A stretch of DNA of 12,853 nt from Vulcanimicrobiota bacterium (GTDB lineage Bacteria > Vulcanimicrobiota > Xenobia > Xenobiales > JADMJV01). Every line of letters starts with the position of its first letter. Within the stretch, counting starts at the first letter, position 1. The notes under the pieces were generated by a model. That model did not search any database. It was not told the DNA's origin and saw nothing but the letters and a program-made list of their open reading frames with translations. The stretch spans positions 1-12,853 of the forward strand of contig JAEXNA010000126.1 of assembly GCA_023447635.1 (NCBI GenBank), read 5' to 3'. Shown here piece by piece: positions 1 to 5,467 of this stretch. The translations under genes were made by a program, and so were the position numbers.

Positions 1-68
1 GGGTGGGGGGCGCTGGCGGCGCGTTCTCTCTACTCTGAGATCAGAAGACCACAAAGAGGTGAACTGAT

Positions 69-692
69 ATGGGACTCTTAGATTTTATGCGGTCGGGCGG
101 GGCGTCGAGCGACGCTCACCTGGCCGAACAGCAGACGGAAGATAAGCTGCTGATGGCGAAGCTGTTCCGCCATCTGCGCAACGAGGGGCTGGAAGGCTCT
201 GTCGAGGGGCTGGACTTGAAGGTGCGAGATTCTCGGGTGACCGTGTATGGGCACGTGGATAGCTCTGGAGCGGCCGATCGAGTCGTTCAGGCGCTGGTCA
301 AGTTCGGTGGCGTGGCCAGCGTGAATAACCAGTTGAGCGTGCGGCCGCAGGCCTCCAATCCCGCTCCCCCCTCCAACCCCGATCCTCAACAGGGCGATGC
401 CGCCGAGGCTCCGCCGGTGGCGGGTCGCACTCCAGCCGAAGACGCGACGGCTCCGGGAAAGAAGCCCGAGGAAACCTCCAACAGCAATCCCAAGGCCTCG
501 AACATCAAGAAGGTTGGAGCTCCGCCGGTCTACCACGTGGTGGGCGAGGGGACGACTTTGTGGGCGGTGGCGGAGAAGTACCTGGGCGACGGCAGCCGCT
601 ACATGGAGATTTTCGAGGCCAACCGGCCGATGCTCAAGGACCCCAACGTTTTGACGGTGGGTCAGAAACTGAAAATTCCGCAGAGGAGGTAA
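69..692 (+). CDS. kbp: BON-LysM protein, Kbp/YgaU-like
   Basis: This 207-residue protein has a BON domain at about residues 20-92, a Pro/Ala/Asn-rich linker at about 93-152, and a C-terminal LysM domain at about 154-204. The order, the MGL start and the LysM stretch IFEANRPMLKDP closely recall E. coli Kbp (YgaU), a soluble K+-binding protein of about 149 residues. The extra length here is the linker. No signal peptide is visible, so a cytoplasmic location is likely, as for Kbp; K+ binding is inferred from the family and not visible in the sequence. The start is supported by AGAGG at 55-59, nine bases before the ATG. The ribosome binding site of the next gene lies inside the last codons, so the two are probably co-translated. 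An alternative is a generic LysM protein acting at the cell wall, but the lack of an export signal argues against it. Confidence 0.88.
   Translation: MGLLDFMRSGGASSDAHLAEQQTEDKLLMAKLFRHLRNEGLEGSVEGLDLKVRDSRVTVYGHVDSSGAADRVVQALVKFGGVASVNNQLSVRPQASNPAPPSNPDPQQGDAAEAPPVAGRTPAEDATAPGKKPEETSNSNPKASNIKKVGAPPVYHVVGEGTTLWAVAEKYLGDGSRYMEIFEANRPMLKDPNVLTVGQKLKIPQRR
682..689 (+). promoter_or_regulatory. Strong ribosome binding site for the 75-residue gene
   Basis: AGAGGAGG sits inside the last codons of the BON-LysM gene, eight bases before the ATG at 698. It fixes the start of the small downstream gene and supports coupling of the two. The same frame is open further upstream (from 560), but only this ATG has a ribosome binding site. 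Confidence 0.8.
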
Positions 693-697
693 GGACG

Positions 698-925
698 ATG
701 AAAGCTTTGAGTAAAGAGGAAAAACTGCCGCTACCGAGCTTGCCGATGTCTCCGTTGATGTACTCCGGTACGGTGGGGGAGCCGACGCCGACGTCGGTGC
801 AGGCGGCCGAAGAGCACGGCTGTCCCACGGGATGTCCGTGTCATGCGGCGCGGGCTCCGGAGGGGGCGAGTGGCCATCCTTCGCCTCAGGATGCTCCGAG
901 GCGCGCGGGCGACAGGACGGTGTAG
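698..925 (+). CDS. Small protein with Cys/His cluster (75 aa)
   Basis: I do not recognise this family. The 75-residue product has a polar, Pro-rich N-terminus (KALSKEEKLPLPSLP), then a compact cluster H40-G-C42-P-T-G-C46-P-C48-H49, then a Pro/Ala/Arg-rich, probably disordered tail. The cluster has the spacing of a small metal-binding or redox site, but with only three Cys and two His in ten residues the ligand is unknown. There is no signal peptide or membrane segment. The gene starts five bases after the BON-LysM stop, behind a strong ribosome binding site, and is followed 41 bases later by a BON-domain gene. It is therefore probably the middle gene of a three-gene unit. Being real is supported by the ribosome binding site and spacing; function is unknown. 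Confidence 0.68.
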   Translation: MKALSKEEKLPLPSLPMSPLMYSGTVGEPTPTSVQAAEEHGCPTGCPCHAARAPEGASGHPSPQDAPRRAGDRTV

Positions 926-937
926 GAGAATCTTCGC

Positions 938-943
938 TATAAT
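938..943 (+). promoter_or_regulatory. Possible -10 box before the BON gene
   Basis: A perfect TATAAT lies between the 75-residue gene and the stand-alone BON gene, 23 bases before the ATG at 967. No convincing -35 box is present at 16-18 bases upstream. It may give the BON and Lrp/AsnC genes an internal promoter, or be chance. Confidence 0.3.
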
Positions 944-966
944 GATGAGGCGAGGTGGATGTTACG

Positions 967-1221
967 ATGGATGATATGAGCGTGGTGGACCGCAAGGCCG
1001 AGGACCGACTGTTGCTATCGAAACTGGTTCGGCACGTGCGCGAGCACGGCTTCGACCAGCAGGTTCACATGTTGGACCTGAAGGTGCGGGATATGCACGC
1101 TACGGTCAACGGGAACGTGGACAGCCGAGAGGTCCAGGAGCGGGTGGTCCAGGCGCTGCGCGATTTCCCCGGGGTGGCCGGGGTGGATGACCAGTTGAAC
1201 GTGCGCTACCACAGCGGGTAG
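967..1221 (+). CDS. Stand-alone BON-domain protein
   Basis: This 84-residue protein is almost entirely one BON domain. It aligns with the N-terminal domain of the BON-LysM protein at 69-692: both carry (A/T)ED(R/K)LL, RH(V/L)R, LDLKVRD, RVVQAL and a final V..V(D/N)(D/N)QL.VR. It is therefore a diverged duplicate of that domain without the linker and LysM. I chose ATG 967 over the in-frame GTG at 955 because CGAGGTGG at 951-958 is at proper spacing for 967 and overlaps the GTG. No export signal is visible, so it is probably cytoplasmic, perhaps partnering the larger BON protein (inference). It follows the 75-residue gene by 41 bases on the same strand. Confidence 0.8.
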   Translation: MDDMSVVDRKAEDRLLLSKLVRHVREHGFDQQVHMLDLKVRDMHATVNGNVDSREVQERVVQALRDFPGVAGVDDQLNVRYHSG

Positions 1222-1233
1222 GAGTAAGATCGG

Positions 1234-1256
1234 GCGATCCTTGGGATAAGCGATCC
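1234..1256 (+). repeat. Short direct repeat before the Lrp/AsnC gene
   Basis: GCGATCC occurs at 1234-1240 and again at 1250-1256, a 16-base period, immediately before the ATG of the Lrp/AsnC gene. Lrp-family proteins often regulate their own promoter, so this could be an operator half-site pair. It is short enough to be chance. Confidence 0.2.
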
Positions 1257-1724
1257 ATGATTTTGGACCGCACCGATCGTCGCATTCTGGCTGCTCTGCA
1301 GCGCAACGGGCGACTGACCAACGTCGAACTTGCCGAAGAGGTGGGGCTCTCGCCGTCGCCTTGTCTTCGCCGCGTGCGTCAACTCGAGCAGGCGGGCTTC
1401 ATCGATCACTATGTGGCGTTGCTGAACCCGGCCAAACTGGGCTATCCGATGACGATTTTCGTGCGGGTCTGGCTGAAATCGCAGGACCACGATACGGTGC
1501 AGCACTTCATCGCGTCGATCCAGAAGTACGGTCAGGTGGCCGAGTGTCACCTGATGGCGGGCGACTGCGATTTTCTGCTGCGTGTGCTGGCCGCAGACCT
1601 GGACGACTACCGCAAGTTCCAGACGGAGCATCTGGCGCGTATCGAAGGGGTGCGCAGTTTGATCACGGACATCCCGCTCCAGAAGGTGAAGCTCACCTGG
1701 GAGCTACCTCTGGAGAGGGATTAG
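1257..1724 (+). CDS. Lrp/AsnC-family transcriptional regulator
   Basis: The 155-residue product has the family's usual length and layout. A winged helix-turn-helix spans about residues 3-60 (LDRTDRRIL, LQRNGR, TNVELAEEVGLSPSPCLRRVRQLEQ in pieces, then GFI). A RAM ligand-binding/oligomerisation domain spans about 65-150, with the C-terminal glycine motif MAGDCDFLLRV. The HTH closely resembles E. coli Lrp (NVEL, VGLSP.PCL.RVR.LE). Such proteins form dimers to octamers that bind DNA and usually sense an amino acid; the effector here cannot be read from sequence. The start is the only good ATG, although the upstream ribosome binding site is weak. It lies 35 bases after the BON gene on the same strand and faces a convergent small gene. 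No T-rich terminator hairpin is seen after it. Confidence 0.93.
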   Translation: MILDRTDRRILAALQRNGRLTNVELAEEVGLSPSPCLRRVRQLEQAGFIDHYVALLNPAKLGYPMTIFVRVWLKSQDHDTVQHFIASIQKYGQVAECHLMAGDCDFLLRVLAADLDDYRKFQTEHLARIEGVRSLITDIPLQKVKLTWELPLERD

Positions 1725-1757
1725 GCGCACTTTGGGGGCGCGCCGTAGTCGTGACGG

Positions 1758-1970
1758 TTAGAACTCGGCGCGGACGGAAACGGGATCGACGTCCTGGGCG
1801 TTGACCCAGAGCAAGATCGCGGTGACTCCGAATAGCCCCGCGGTGGGGATGTACCAGGCGCCTTCGGGCGCGAGGAGCGCCGAGAGTTGCAGGAAGGCGA
1901 AGGCCAGAAACGCCACGAGGATGAGGAATTGCTGGCGGGTCGCCTGTTGGTTCGAACGAGTGACTTCCAT
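1758..1970 (-). CDS. Small membrane protein, two TM helices (70 aa)
   Basis: I do not recognise the family. The 70-residue product has a polar N-terminus with several Gln and Arg, a hydrophobic helix at about residues 15-34 (FLILVAFLAFAFLQLSALLA), a short Pro/Glu/Gly turn, a second helix at about 39-57, and an acidic tail. It is a hairpin-type inner membrane protein. The start at 1970 is supported by GGAGG (complement of 1979-1983), eight bases upstream. It is convergent with the Lrp/AsnC gene, with 33 bases between the stops. An overlapping frame in the same strand (1721-1990) has no membrane or family signal and is not the gene. A perfect hairpin precedes the ribosome binding site and may control translation. 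Confidence 0.75.
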   Translation of the reverse strand: MEVTRSNQQATRQQFLILVAFLAFAFLQLSALLAPEGAWYIPTAGLFGVTAILLWVNAQDVDPVSVRAEF

Positions 1971-1988
1971 TGTGAGAGCCTCCGATTC

Positions 1989-2007
1989 AACCCAGTGTGT
2001 CTGGGTT
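1989..2007 (-). promoter_or_regulatory. Hairpin in the leader of the small membrane gene
   Basis: AACCCAG and CTGGGTT form a perfect 7-base inverted repeat around a 5-base loop. It ends five bases before the GGAGG ribosome binding site of the 70-residue membrane protein. No U-tract follows it in either direction, so it is not a typical terminator. It could be a translational control element or a protein operator. Confidence 0.4.
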
Positions 2008-2092
2008 TAAGTCTCCCCCCTGCCCTGAGAGTAGCGGATCACGAAAGGCATGGGGTTGCGAAGTTCGGCTCTAAAGAAAGTTTTTTGGCATG

Positions 2093-2129
2093 AAAATTCC
2101 TAAATGAGGGCTTTTGTGGAATTTTAGGA
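2093..2129. repeat. Two overlapping inverted repeats
   Basis: In this AT-rich gap, AAAATTCC (2093-2100) pairs with GGAATTTT (2118-2125), and TCCTAAA (2098-2104) pairs with TTTAGGA (2123-2129). The arms overlap, so the two stems cannot form together. The repeat lies 120 or more bases upstream of the small membrane gene and downstream of the dehydrogenase gene. It may be a regulator binding site or an alternative structure. Evidence is sequence symmetry only. Confidence 0.3.
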
Positions 2130-2145
2130 TAGCCTGATTTTTTCG

Positions 2146-2169
2146 CTAGGTTGACCTAGTTTTCTTTTT
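2146..2169 (+). terminator. Weak hairpin with T-tract
   Basis: CTAGG-TTGA-CCTAG forms a 5-base stem with a tetraloop, followed on the + strand by TTTTCTTTTT. It has the form of a weak rho-independent terminator reading to the right. No + strand gene directly precedes it; it could stop read-through from the Lrp/AsnC region or antisense transcripts entering the dehydrogenase gene. The stem is short, so it may equally be a palindromic operator. Confidence 0.3.
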
Positions 2170-2188
2170 GGGGGGCGGGAGGGGGCAG

Positions 2189-3103
2189 TTAGCGCCACTC
2201 GGCGGCCAGGGCGTCCCAGCCGGCCGATTCGTCCCATTCGGGATGACGGGCTTTGGCGGGGTCGGTGTTGATGCGGATGCGCGGTTCGGGGAAGTCGCTC
2301 TGCGGGGTCAGGGCGACGGCGCACTCCCATCCTAGCCGAGAGCGCATCTCGCTGGCCACAAGTTGGGCGAAGGCGCCCAGGTCGGAGACGATGCCGCTGG
2401 GGTTGCGGCGGGCGTCGCGGGTCAGGCTTTGCACGAAGTCGGCGTAATCGAGGGCCAGCAGGTCGACGTGGATGTTGTCGCGGACGTAGTCGGGAGAGCT
2501 GACGATGGCGCTCTCTCCCGCCTTCCACTTGCCCAGCAGATACTGGACGAAGCGTGGCTCCTGTCCGGCTCCGAACGGGTTGGGGATGACGAATTTGCCC
2601 AGCGGAATTCCGGCCAGGGCCGCCTCGTACTGGAACATCTGGGCGGTCAGCGCTTTGCTGAGCCCGTAGGGCAGGATATGGGGCAGGCCGTCGTTGCCCG
2701 CGCCCTCTCCCCCCTCAAACACCGTCCCCGTAAGGACTACCTTGCGGCACCCGGCCTCTACCAGGGCCTGGAGGGTCGGTCGCAGGTTGTGAGTGTTCCG
2801 ACCTAGCGCTCGGACCACGTCAAAGTCGAGACTGCGGTAATTGGTGACGTCCGAGGCGTGATGGCAGAGGGCATCCCAGGGACGGCTGCGTACCAGTTCC
2901 AGGAAGCGCTCGTCTCCGAAGGAGACGCCGTAGGCGGCCTCTCCACCGGAAATCAGGGTCTGGACTCGGCTGGTCTTGAGGGGGTCGTAGCCCTGGGGAG
3001 AGGCGCCTTGAAAGGTGCAGACGACCTCGTGGCCGGCGGTTCGGAGGGCCTGGACGAAGGCGAAGCCGGTGAAGGAGGAGGCTCCGGTGAACAGGATCCT
3101 CAC
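2189..3103 (-). CDS. Extended SDR, NAD(P)-dependent epimerase/reductase-like
   Basis: This 304-residue protein is an extended short-chain dehydrogenase/reductase. The N-terminal Rossmann motif is TGASSFTG at residues 6-13, a variant of TGxxGxxG with Ser replacing the middle Gly. The catalytic pair is Y146-x3-K150 (YGLSK), and T127 sits at the usual Ser/Thr position. YVRDNIHVDLLA at about 206-217 is the typical C-terminal signature of nucleotide-sugar epimerases/dehydratases. The substrate cannot be told. The start is GTG at 3103, overlapping the TGA of the CAP-domain gene by GTGA, so translation is probably coupled. The frame stays open upstream to 3571, but that part reads through the CAP gene and has no family signal. 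Neighbour context suggests a role in cell-envelope sugar or surface chemistry (inference). Confidence 0.87.
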   Translation of the reverse strand: MRILFTGASSFTGFAFVQALRTAGHEVVCTFQGASPQGYDPLKTSRVQTLISGGEAAYGVSFGDERFLELVRSRPWDALCHHASDVTNYRSLDFDVVRALGRNTHNLRPTLQALVEAGCRKVVLTGTVFEGGEGAGNDGLPHILPYGLSKALTAQMFQYEAALAGIPLGKFVIPNPFGAGQEPRFVQYLLGKWKAGESAIVSSPDYVRDNIHVDLLALDYADFVQSLTRDARRNPSGIVSDLGAFAQLVASEMRSRLGWECAVALTPQSDFPEPRIRINTDPAKARHPEWDESAGWDALAAEWR

Positions 3104-3582
3104 GGCTTGCTGAAGACCTGGGTGGCGTACAGCGTGCCTTTGCGGTAGGCGATGCCGACCCCGATGTGGGTGTAGGTCGGGTCGATGATGTTCCGGTAGT
3201 GTCCGGGGCTGTCGACCCAGCCGTCGACGGCGGCCTGGGCGCTGCCCTCCAGCGGTTTGCCTGAGGACATATAGATGTTCTCGGCGCAGGCCCGCCAGGT
3301 TCCGCCGGCCGCTTCGATACGGTCGCTGACGTCGGCCCGGCCAGGGGTGGGAGAGGTGTGGGAGAAGTAGTCGAGATCGAGCATCTCCTGAGAGTGACCC
3401 AGGGCGGCGGTGTTCAGGGCGGCCAGCGGCTGCAGAGGGGGGAGGCCTTGCTTGGCTCGGACGCCGTTGGTTAGGGTAACGACTTTTCGAGCGGCGATCT
3501 GCTCTTCGCTGAGGGTGGGGGGCTGGCTTTGCGCGGGGCCGAAGAGCAGTGATACGAGCAGGACGGCGCATCTTACCTTCAT
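3100..3582 (-). CDS. Secreted CAP/SCP-domain protein
   Basis: The 160-residue product begins with a Sec signal peptide (MKVRCAVLLVSLLFGPAQS, likely cut after AQS). A CAP (SCP/PR-1) domain fills the rest. Visible motifs are the N-terminal helix VVTLTNGVRAKQGLPPL, H-S-Q-E-M, the DYFSHTSP block, AENIYMS, and GWVDSPGHYRNIID followed by HIGVGIAY. These give the two conserved His and the Glu residues of the CAP cavity. Bacterial CAP proteins are exported, with roles mostly unknown. The ATG is preceded by a purine-rich AAAAGAGAA stretch. It is the first gene of a pair, ending in a GTGA overlap with the dehydrogenase gene. The terminator of the upstream lipoprotein gene ends 24 bases before its start, leaving little room for its own promoter, so some read-through expression is possible. 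Confidence 0.92.
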   Translation of the reverse strand: MKVRCAVLLVSLLFGPAQSQPPTLSEEQIAARKVVTLTNGVRAKQGLPPLQPLAALNTAALGHSQEMLDLDYFSHTSPTPGRADVSDRIEAAGGTWRACAENIYMSSGKPLEGSAQAAVDGWVDSPGHYRNIIDPTYTHIGVGIAYRKGTLYATQVFSKP

Positions 3583-3605
3583 AGTTCTCTTTTCGACAGA
3601 AAGAG

Positions 3606-3635
3606 AAAGAGGCCCCCCTGTCGGGAGGCCTCTTT
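3606..3635 (-). terminator. Rho-independent terminator of lipoprotein paralogue 1
   Basis: AAAGAGGCC (3606-3614) and GGCCTCTTT (3627-3635) are perfect 9-base arms around a 12-base loop. In - strand sense the stem is followed by CTCTTTCT. It lies just after the stop of the lipoprotein gene at 3653. The arms and loop resemble those of the terminator after paralogue 2 (5402-5435), so the duplicated unit seems to include it. Confidence 0.8.
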
Positions 3636-3652
3636 GCTTAGATTGGCGGGAC

Positions 3653-5329
3653 TTACCTGGGGGGGTTGTACGAGCCGCCGATGACGGTGACCGTGGCGTC
3701 GTTGTAGTCCGGGTTGCCGGGTAGGCTCAAGTCCCAGGAGTTGGTGACTTCGAAATCGACCTCGCCGGTCTGTCCCGGGGCAGGGCCGTAGCTGCGGAAA
3801 GTGTTGTAGAACAGCCCGCTGATGTAATCAACGTACGCGCCGCGATTGTCCCAGTCGAGACTCACGAAGGGGCTGATGTCCTGGACCACGCCGCCGCCGT
3901 AGTTGATGACAGCCTGGACGCCGAAGGGGTCGCCGGCGTTGACGCGGGTGCGGGAAGGGAGAACGTCAATGCTGTAGGTGGTGTCGTTGAAGTTGACGGC
4001 GGTGATGGTGGCAGAGACGTTGCTGTCGACTACCGAGATGGTGAAGGTGGTGTTCTGGTTCCCGATGCTGTCTTCAGCGAATTCGAGGTATCCGCTATCG
4101 GTCACGTTGAGCACGGCGGTATTGGCGGGGTCAGAGACGATGATCTCCCATCCTTTCAGGCTGGGCAGGTTGTTGATTGCGTAACCGGTCTCTGAGGTCG
4201 CATCCGAGAAGACGACCTGGAAAAGCGCGGGCACCTGACTTCCCGGGGGGTAGTGCAGGGTGTTGCTGCCGTAGGCGCCGACCGAGACGATGAAGACATC
4301 GCCGACGTTGACGGCCACGGTGTCGGTGACGGTGACGTTGCCGGTGCTGTAGGTGGCTACAACCACGGCGGTGGTGGTGTTCGAGGTGCCGTCGTCGACG
4401 GTGACCTGTCCGGTCTGATTGTCCACTTCGATGCCGCTGACGGCGGCCTGCAGGGTGTAGGTGACATTGCCGTCAACGTTCACGGGAGTGCCGCCGGCGG
4501 GGGTGAAGGTGGCGGACAGCGGGCCAGAGGTGCTGTCGGGCGCGACGGTCAGGGTCGAAGGGGTGACGGTCAGGGTGTCGACGTCAACGATGCCGCCGGT
4601 GACGGTGACCGTGGTGGTGGCGCTCTGCTCGACACCGTTGAGGGTGTAGGTGGCGGTGATGTCCGCTTCGCCGTTGCCGACGGCCTGGACCACGCCGCTG
4701 CTGCTGACGGTGGCGACGTCGGTGTCGCTGCTGCTGAAGTCAGCGTTGGCGACGAAGGTGTTGGAGGGGAAAGCGACGGTCTGGCCGTTGCTGAAGTTTC
4801 CAACCAGGGTCAGGGGAGCGCTGTCGGTGCCGCCTTCGGCCAGGCTCAGGGCGAGCGTGGCGGGCGAGACGGTCAGCGAGTCGAAGGTGACGGCGGTGGG
4901 GGCGCTCAGGTCGACCGGGGTGGTGGCGCCGATGGCGACTTCGAAATTGCCGGTGAAGACGGCCAGCGGGACTCCGCTGGCGCTGTAAGCGGTCACGCGG
5001 ACGAAGACGGCGCTGGTGGGCACGCCGCTGATGGTGACCTGGCTGGCGTAAGCGACGTTATCCTCGTGGACCAGGTCGGTGTCGTTGCCGCTGGTCGTGC
5101 TGAAGAATTCGAACAGCAGGGAGGTGGTGCCGGCGGGCACGATACCGGCCTGCTGAGCGGTGGTTTGCTGCTGCTGGAACTGGAAGGTGAGGTTACCGGT
5201 GTTGGGCGAGGCGGGCGGGTTGCCGTTGTAGACATAAGAGTCTCGGCTATCGCCACAGCCCACGGTGAACAGGGTCACCAGGCTGACCAGCAACAGGAAC
5301 AGCCTTGAGGTTGTGGATGATTTGAACAT
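3653..5329 (-). CDS. Big_2-domain lipoprotein, paralogue 1
   Basis: This 558-residue predicted lipoprotein has a signal peptide with lipid Cys C25 (LFTVGCG; Thr at -3 is unusual but allowed). A conserved N-terminal beta-rich domain spans about 32-148 (starting with YVYNGNPPASP and a QQQQ run). A clear Big_2 Ig-like domain follows at about 152-245 (SSSDTDVATVSSSGVVQAVGNGEADITA pattern), then a second Ig-like domain at about 250-343. Two more diverged beta domains span about 345-452 and 453-555. Gly at +2 fits outer-membrane or surface retention in diderms. The frame is open to 5398, but I start at ATG 5329 because the signal peptide begins there and the paralogues align from that Met. There is no Shine-Dalgarno; a promoter-like block abuts the ATG. 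Function is unknown; adhesion or surface structure is inferred. Confidence 0.85.
   Translation of the reverse strand: MFKSSTTSRLFLLLVSLVTLFTVGCGDSRDSYVYNGNPPASPNTGNLTFQFQQQQTTAQQAGIVPAGTTSLLFEFFSTTSGNDTDLVHEDNVAYASQVTISGVPTSAVFVRVTAYSASGVPLAVFTGNFEVAIGATTPVDLSAPTAVTFDSLTVSPATLALSLAEGGTDSAPLTLVGNFSNGQTVAFPSNTFVANADFSSSDTDVATVSSSGVVQAVGNGEADITATYTLNGVEQSATTTVTVTGGIVDVDTLTVTPSTLTVAPDSTSGPLSATFTPAGGTPVNVDGNVTYTLQAAVSGIEVDNQTGQVTVDDGTSNTTTAVVVATYSTGNVTVTDTVAVNVGDVFIVSVGAYGSNTLHYPPGSQVPALFQVVFSDATSETGYAINNLPSLKGWEIIVSDPANTAVLNVTDSGYLEFAEDSIGNQNTTFTISVVDSNVSATITAVNFNDTTYSIDVLPSRTRVNAGDPFGVQAVINYGGGVVQDISPFVSLDWDNRGAYVDYISGLFYNTFRSYGPAPGQTGEVDFEVTNSWDLSLPGNPDYNDATVTVIGGSYNPPR
4600..4714 (-). repeat. 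115-base perfect repeat, copy in paralogue 1
   Basis: These 115 bases are identical to 8241-8355 in paralogue 3, including silent positions, and encode the C-terminal part of the first Big_2 domain and the following strand. The matching part of paralogue 2 is clearly diverged. This suggests recent conversion between copies 1 and 3. Confidence 0.9.
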
Positions 5330-5364
5330 CGACGAGACTACGGGGAGTACGGACGATTTCCCCC
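5330..5364 (-). promoter_or_regulatory. Promoter-like block directly before paralogue 1 ATG
   Basis: In - strand sense the block reads GGGGGAAA, a spacer, then CCCCG-TAGTCT-CGTCG and the ATG. TAGTCT fits a TANNNT -10 box ending five bases before the ATG, the geometry of a leaderless promoter. The G-run/AAA element lies where a -35 would be. The same layout precedes paralogues 2 and 3. Confidence 0.5.
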
Positions 5365-5401
5365 TGCAGAAAGGCCAAGGCAGGGCATCCGCTGGCAAGA
5401 A

Positions 5402-5435
5402 GAAGAGGCCCCCCCTAAGACGGAGAGGCCTCTTC
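5402..5435 (-). terminator. Rho-independent terminator of lipoprotein paralogue 2
   Basis: GAAGAGGCC (5402-5410) pairs perfectly with GGCCTCTTC (5427-5435). The - strand run-out is CTTCTTCTT, a weak T-tract. It sits between the stop of paralogue 2 (5468) and the start of paralogue 1, indicating separate transcripts. It resembles the terminator at 3606-3635. Confidence 0.68.
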
Positions 5436-5467
5436 GATTGGCGATATGTTGGCGAAGCTAACCCTGG

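Noticed and set aside
31..36. TACTCT as a -10 box for the BON-LysM gene
   Set aside because: No -35-like element is found at suitable spacing and the upstream sequence is cut off by the window edge, so support is too thin.
78..995. 305-codon - strand open frame across the BON-LysM region
   Set aside because: It is antisense to three genes supported by domains or ribosome binding sites, and its Arg/His/Pro/Ser-rich product has no recognisable fold. It is a high-GC artefact.
1724..1744. GGCGC/GCGCC hairpin after the Lrp/AsnC gene as terminator
   Set aside because: The stem is only five bases, the loop is 11 and no T-tract follows on either strand.
2170..2185. G-quadruplex candidate just after the SDR stop
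   Set aside because: Only three separated G-runs are present, one of six bases; a stable three-tier quadruplex needs four runs.
3104..3571. Upstream extension of the SDR frame giving a 460-residue protein
   Set aside because: The extension overlaps the whole CAP gene in another frame and is Arg/Pro/Gln-rich without homology. The Rossmann fold begins exactly at the GTG 3103, which overlaps the CAP stop.
4253..5308. Long + strand open frame (351 codons) opposite paralogue 1, Gly/Val/Asp-rich
   Set aside because: It is antisense to a clear lipoprotein gene, has no domain, and its composition follows from the Thr/Val/Ser-rich codons on the other strand. A similar frame lies opposite paralogue 2 (6338-7183).
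5330..5398. N-terminal extension of paralogue 1 (and similar for paralogues 2 and 3 to 7231 and 9057)
   Set aside because: The extensions are unrelated between copies and would bury the signal peptide, while all three copies align from the Met before it.
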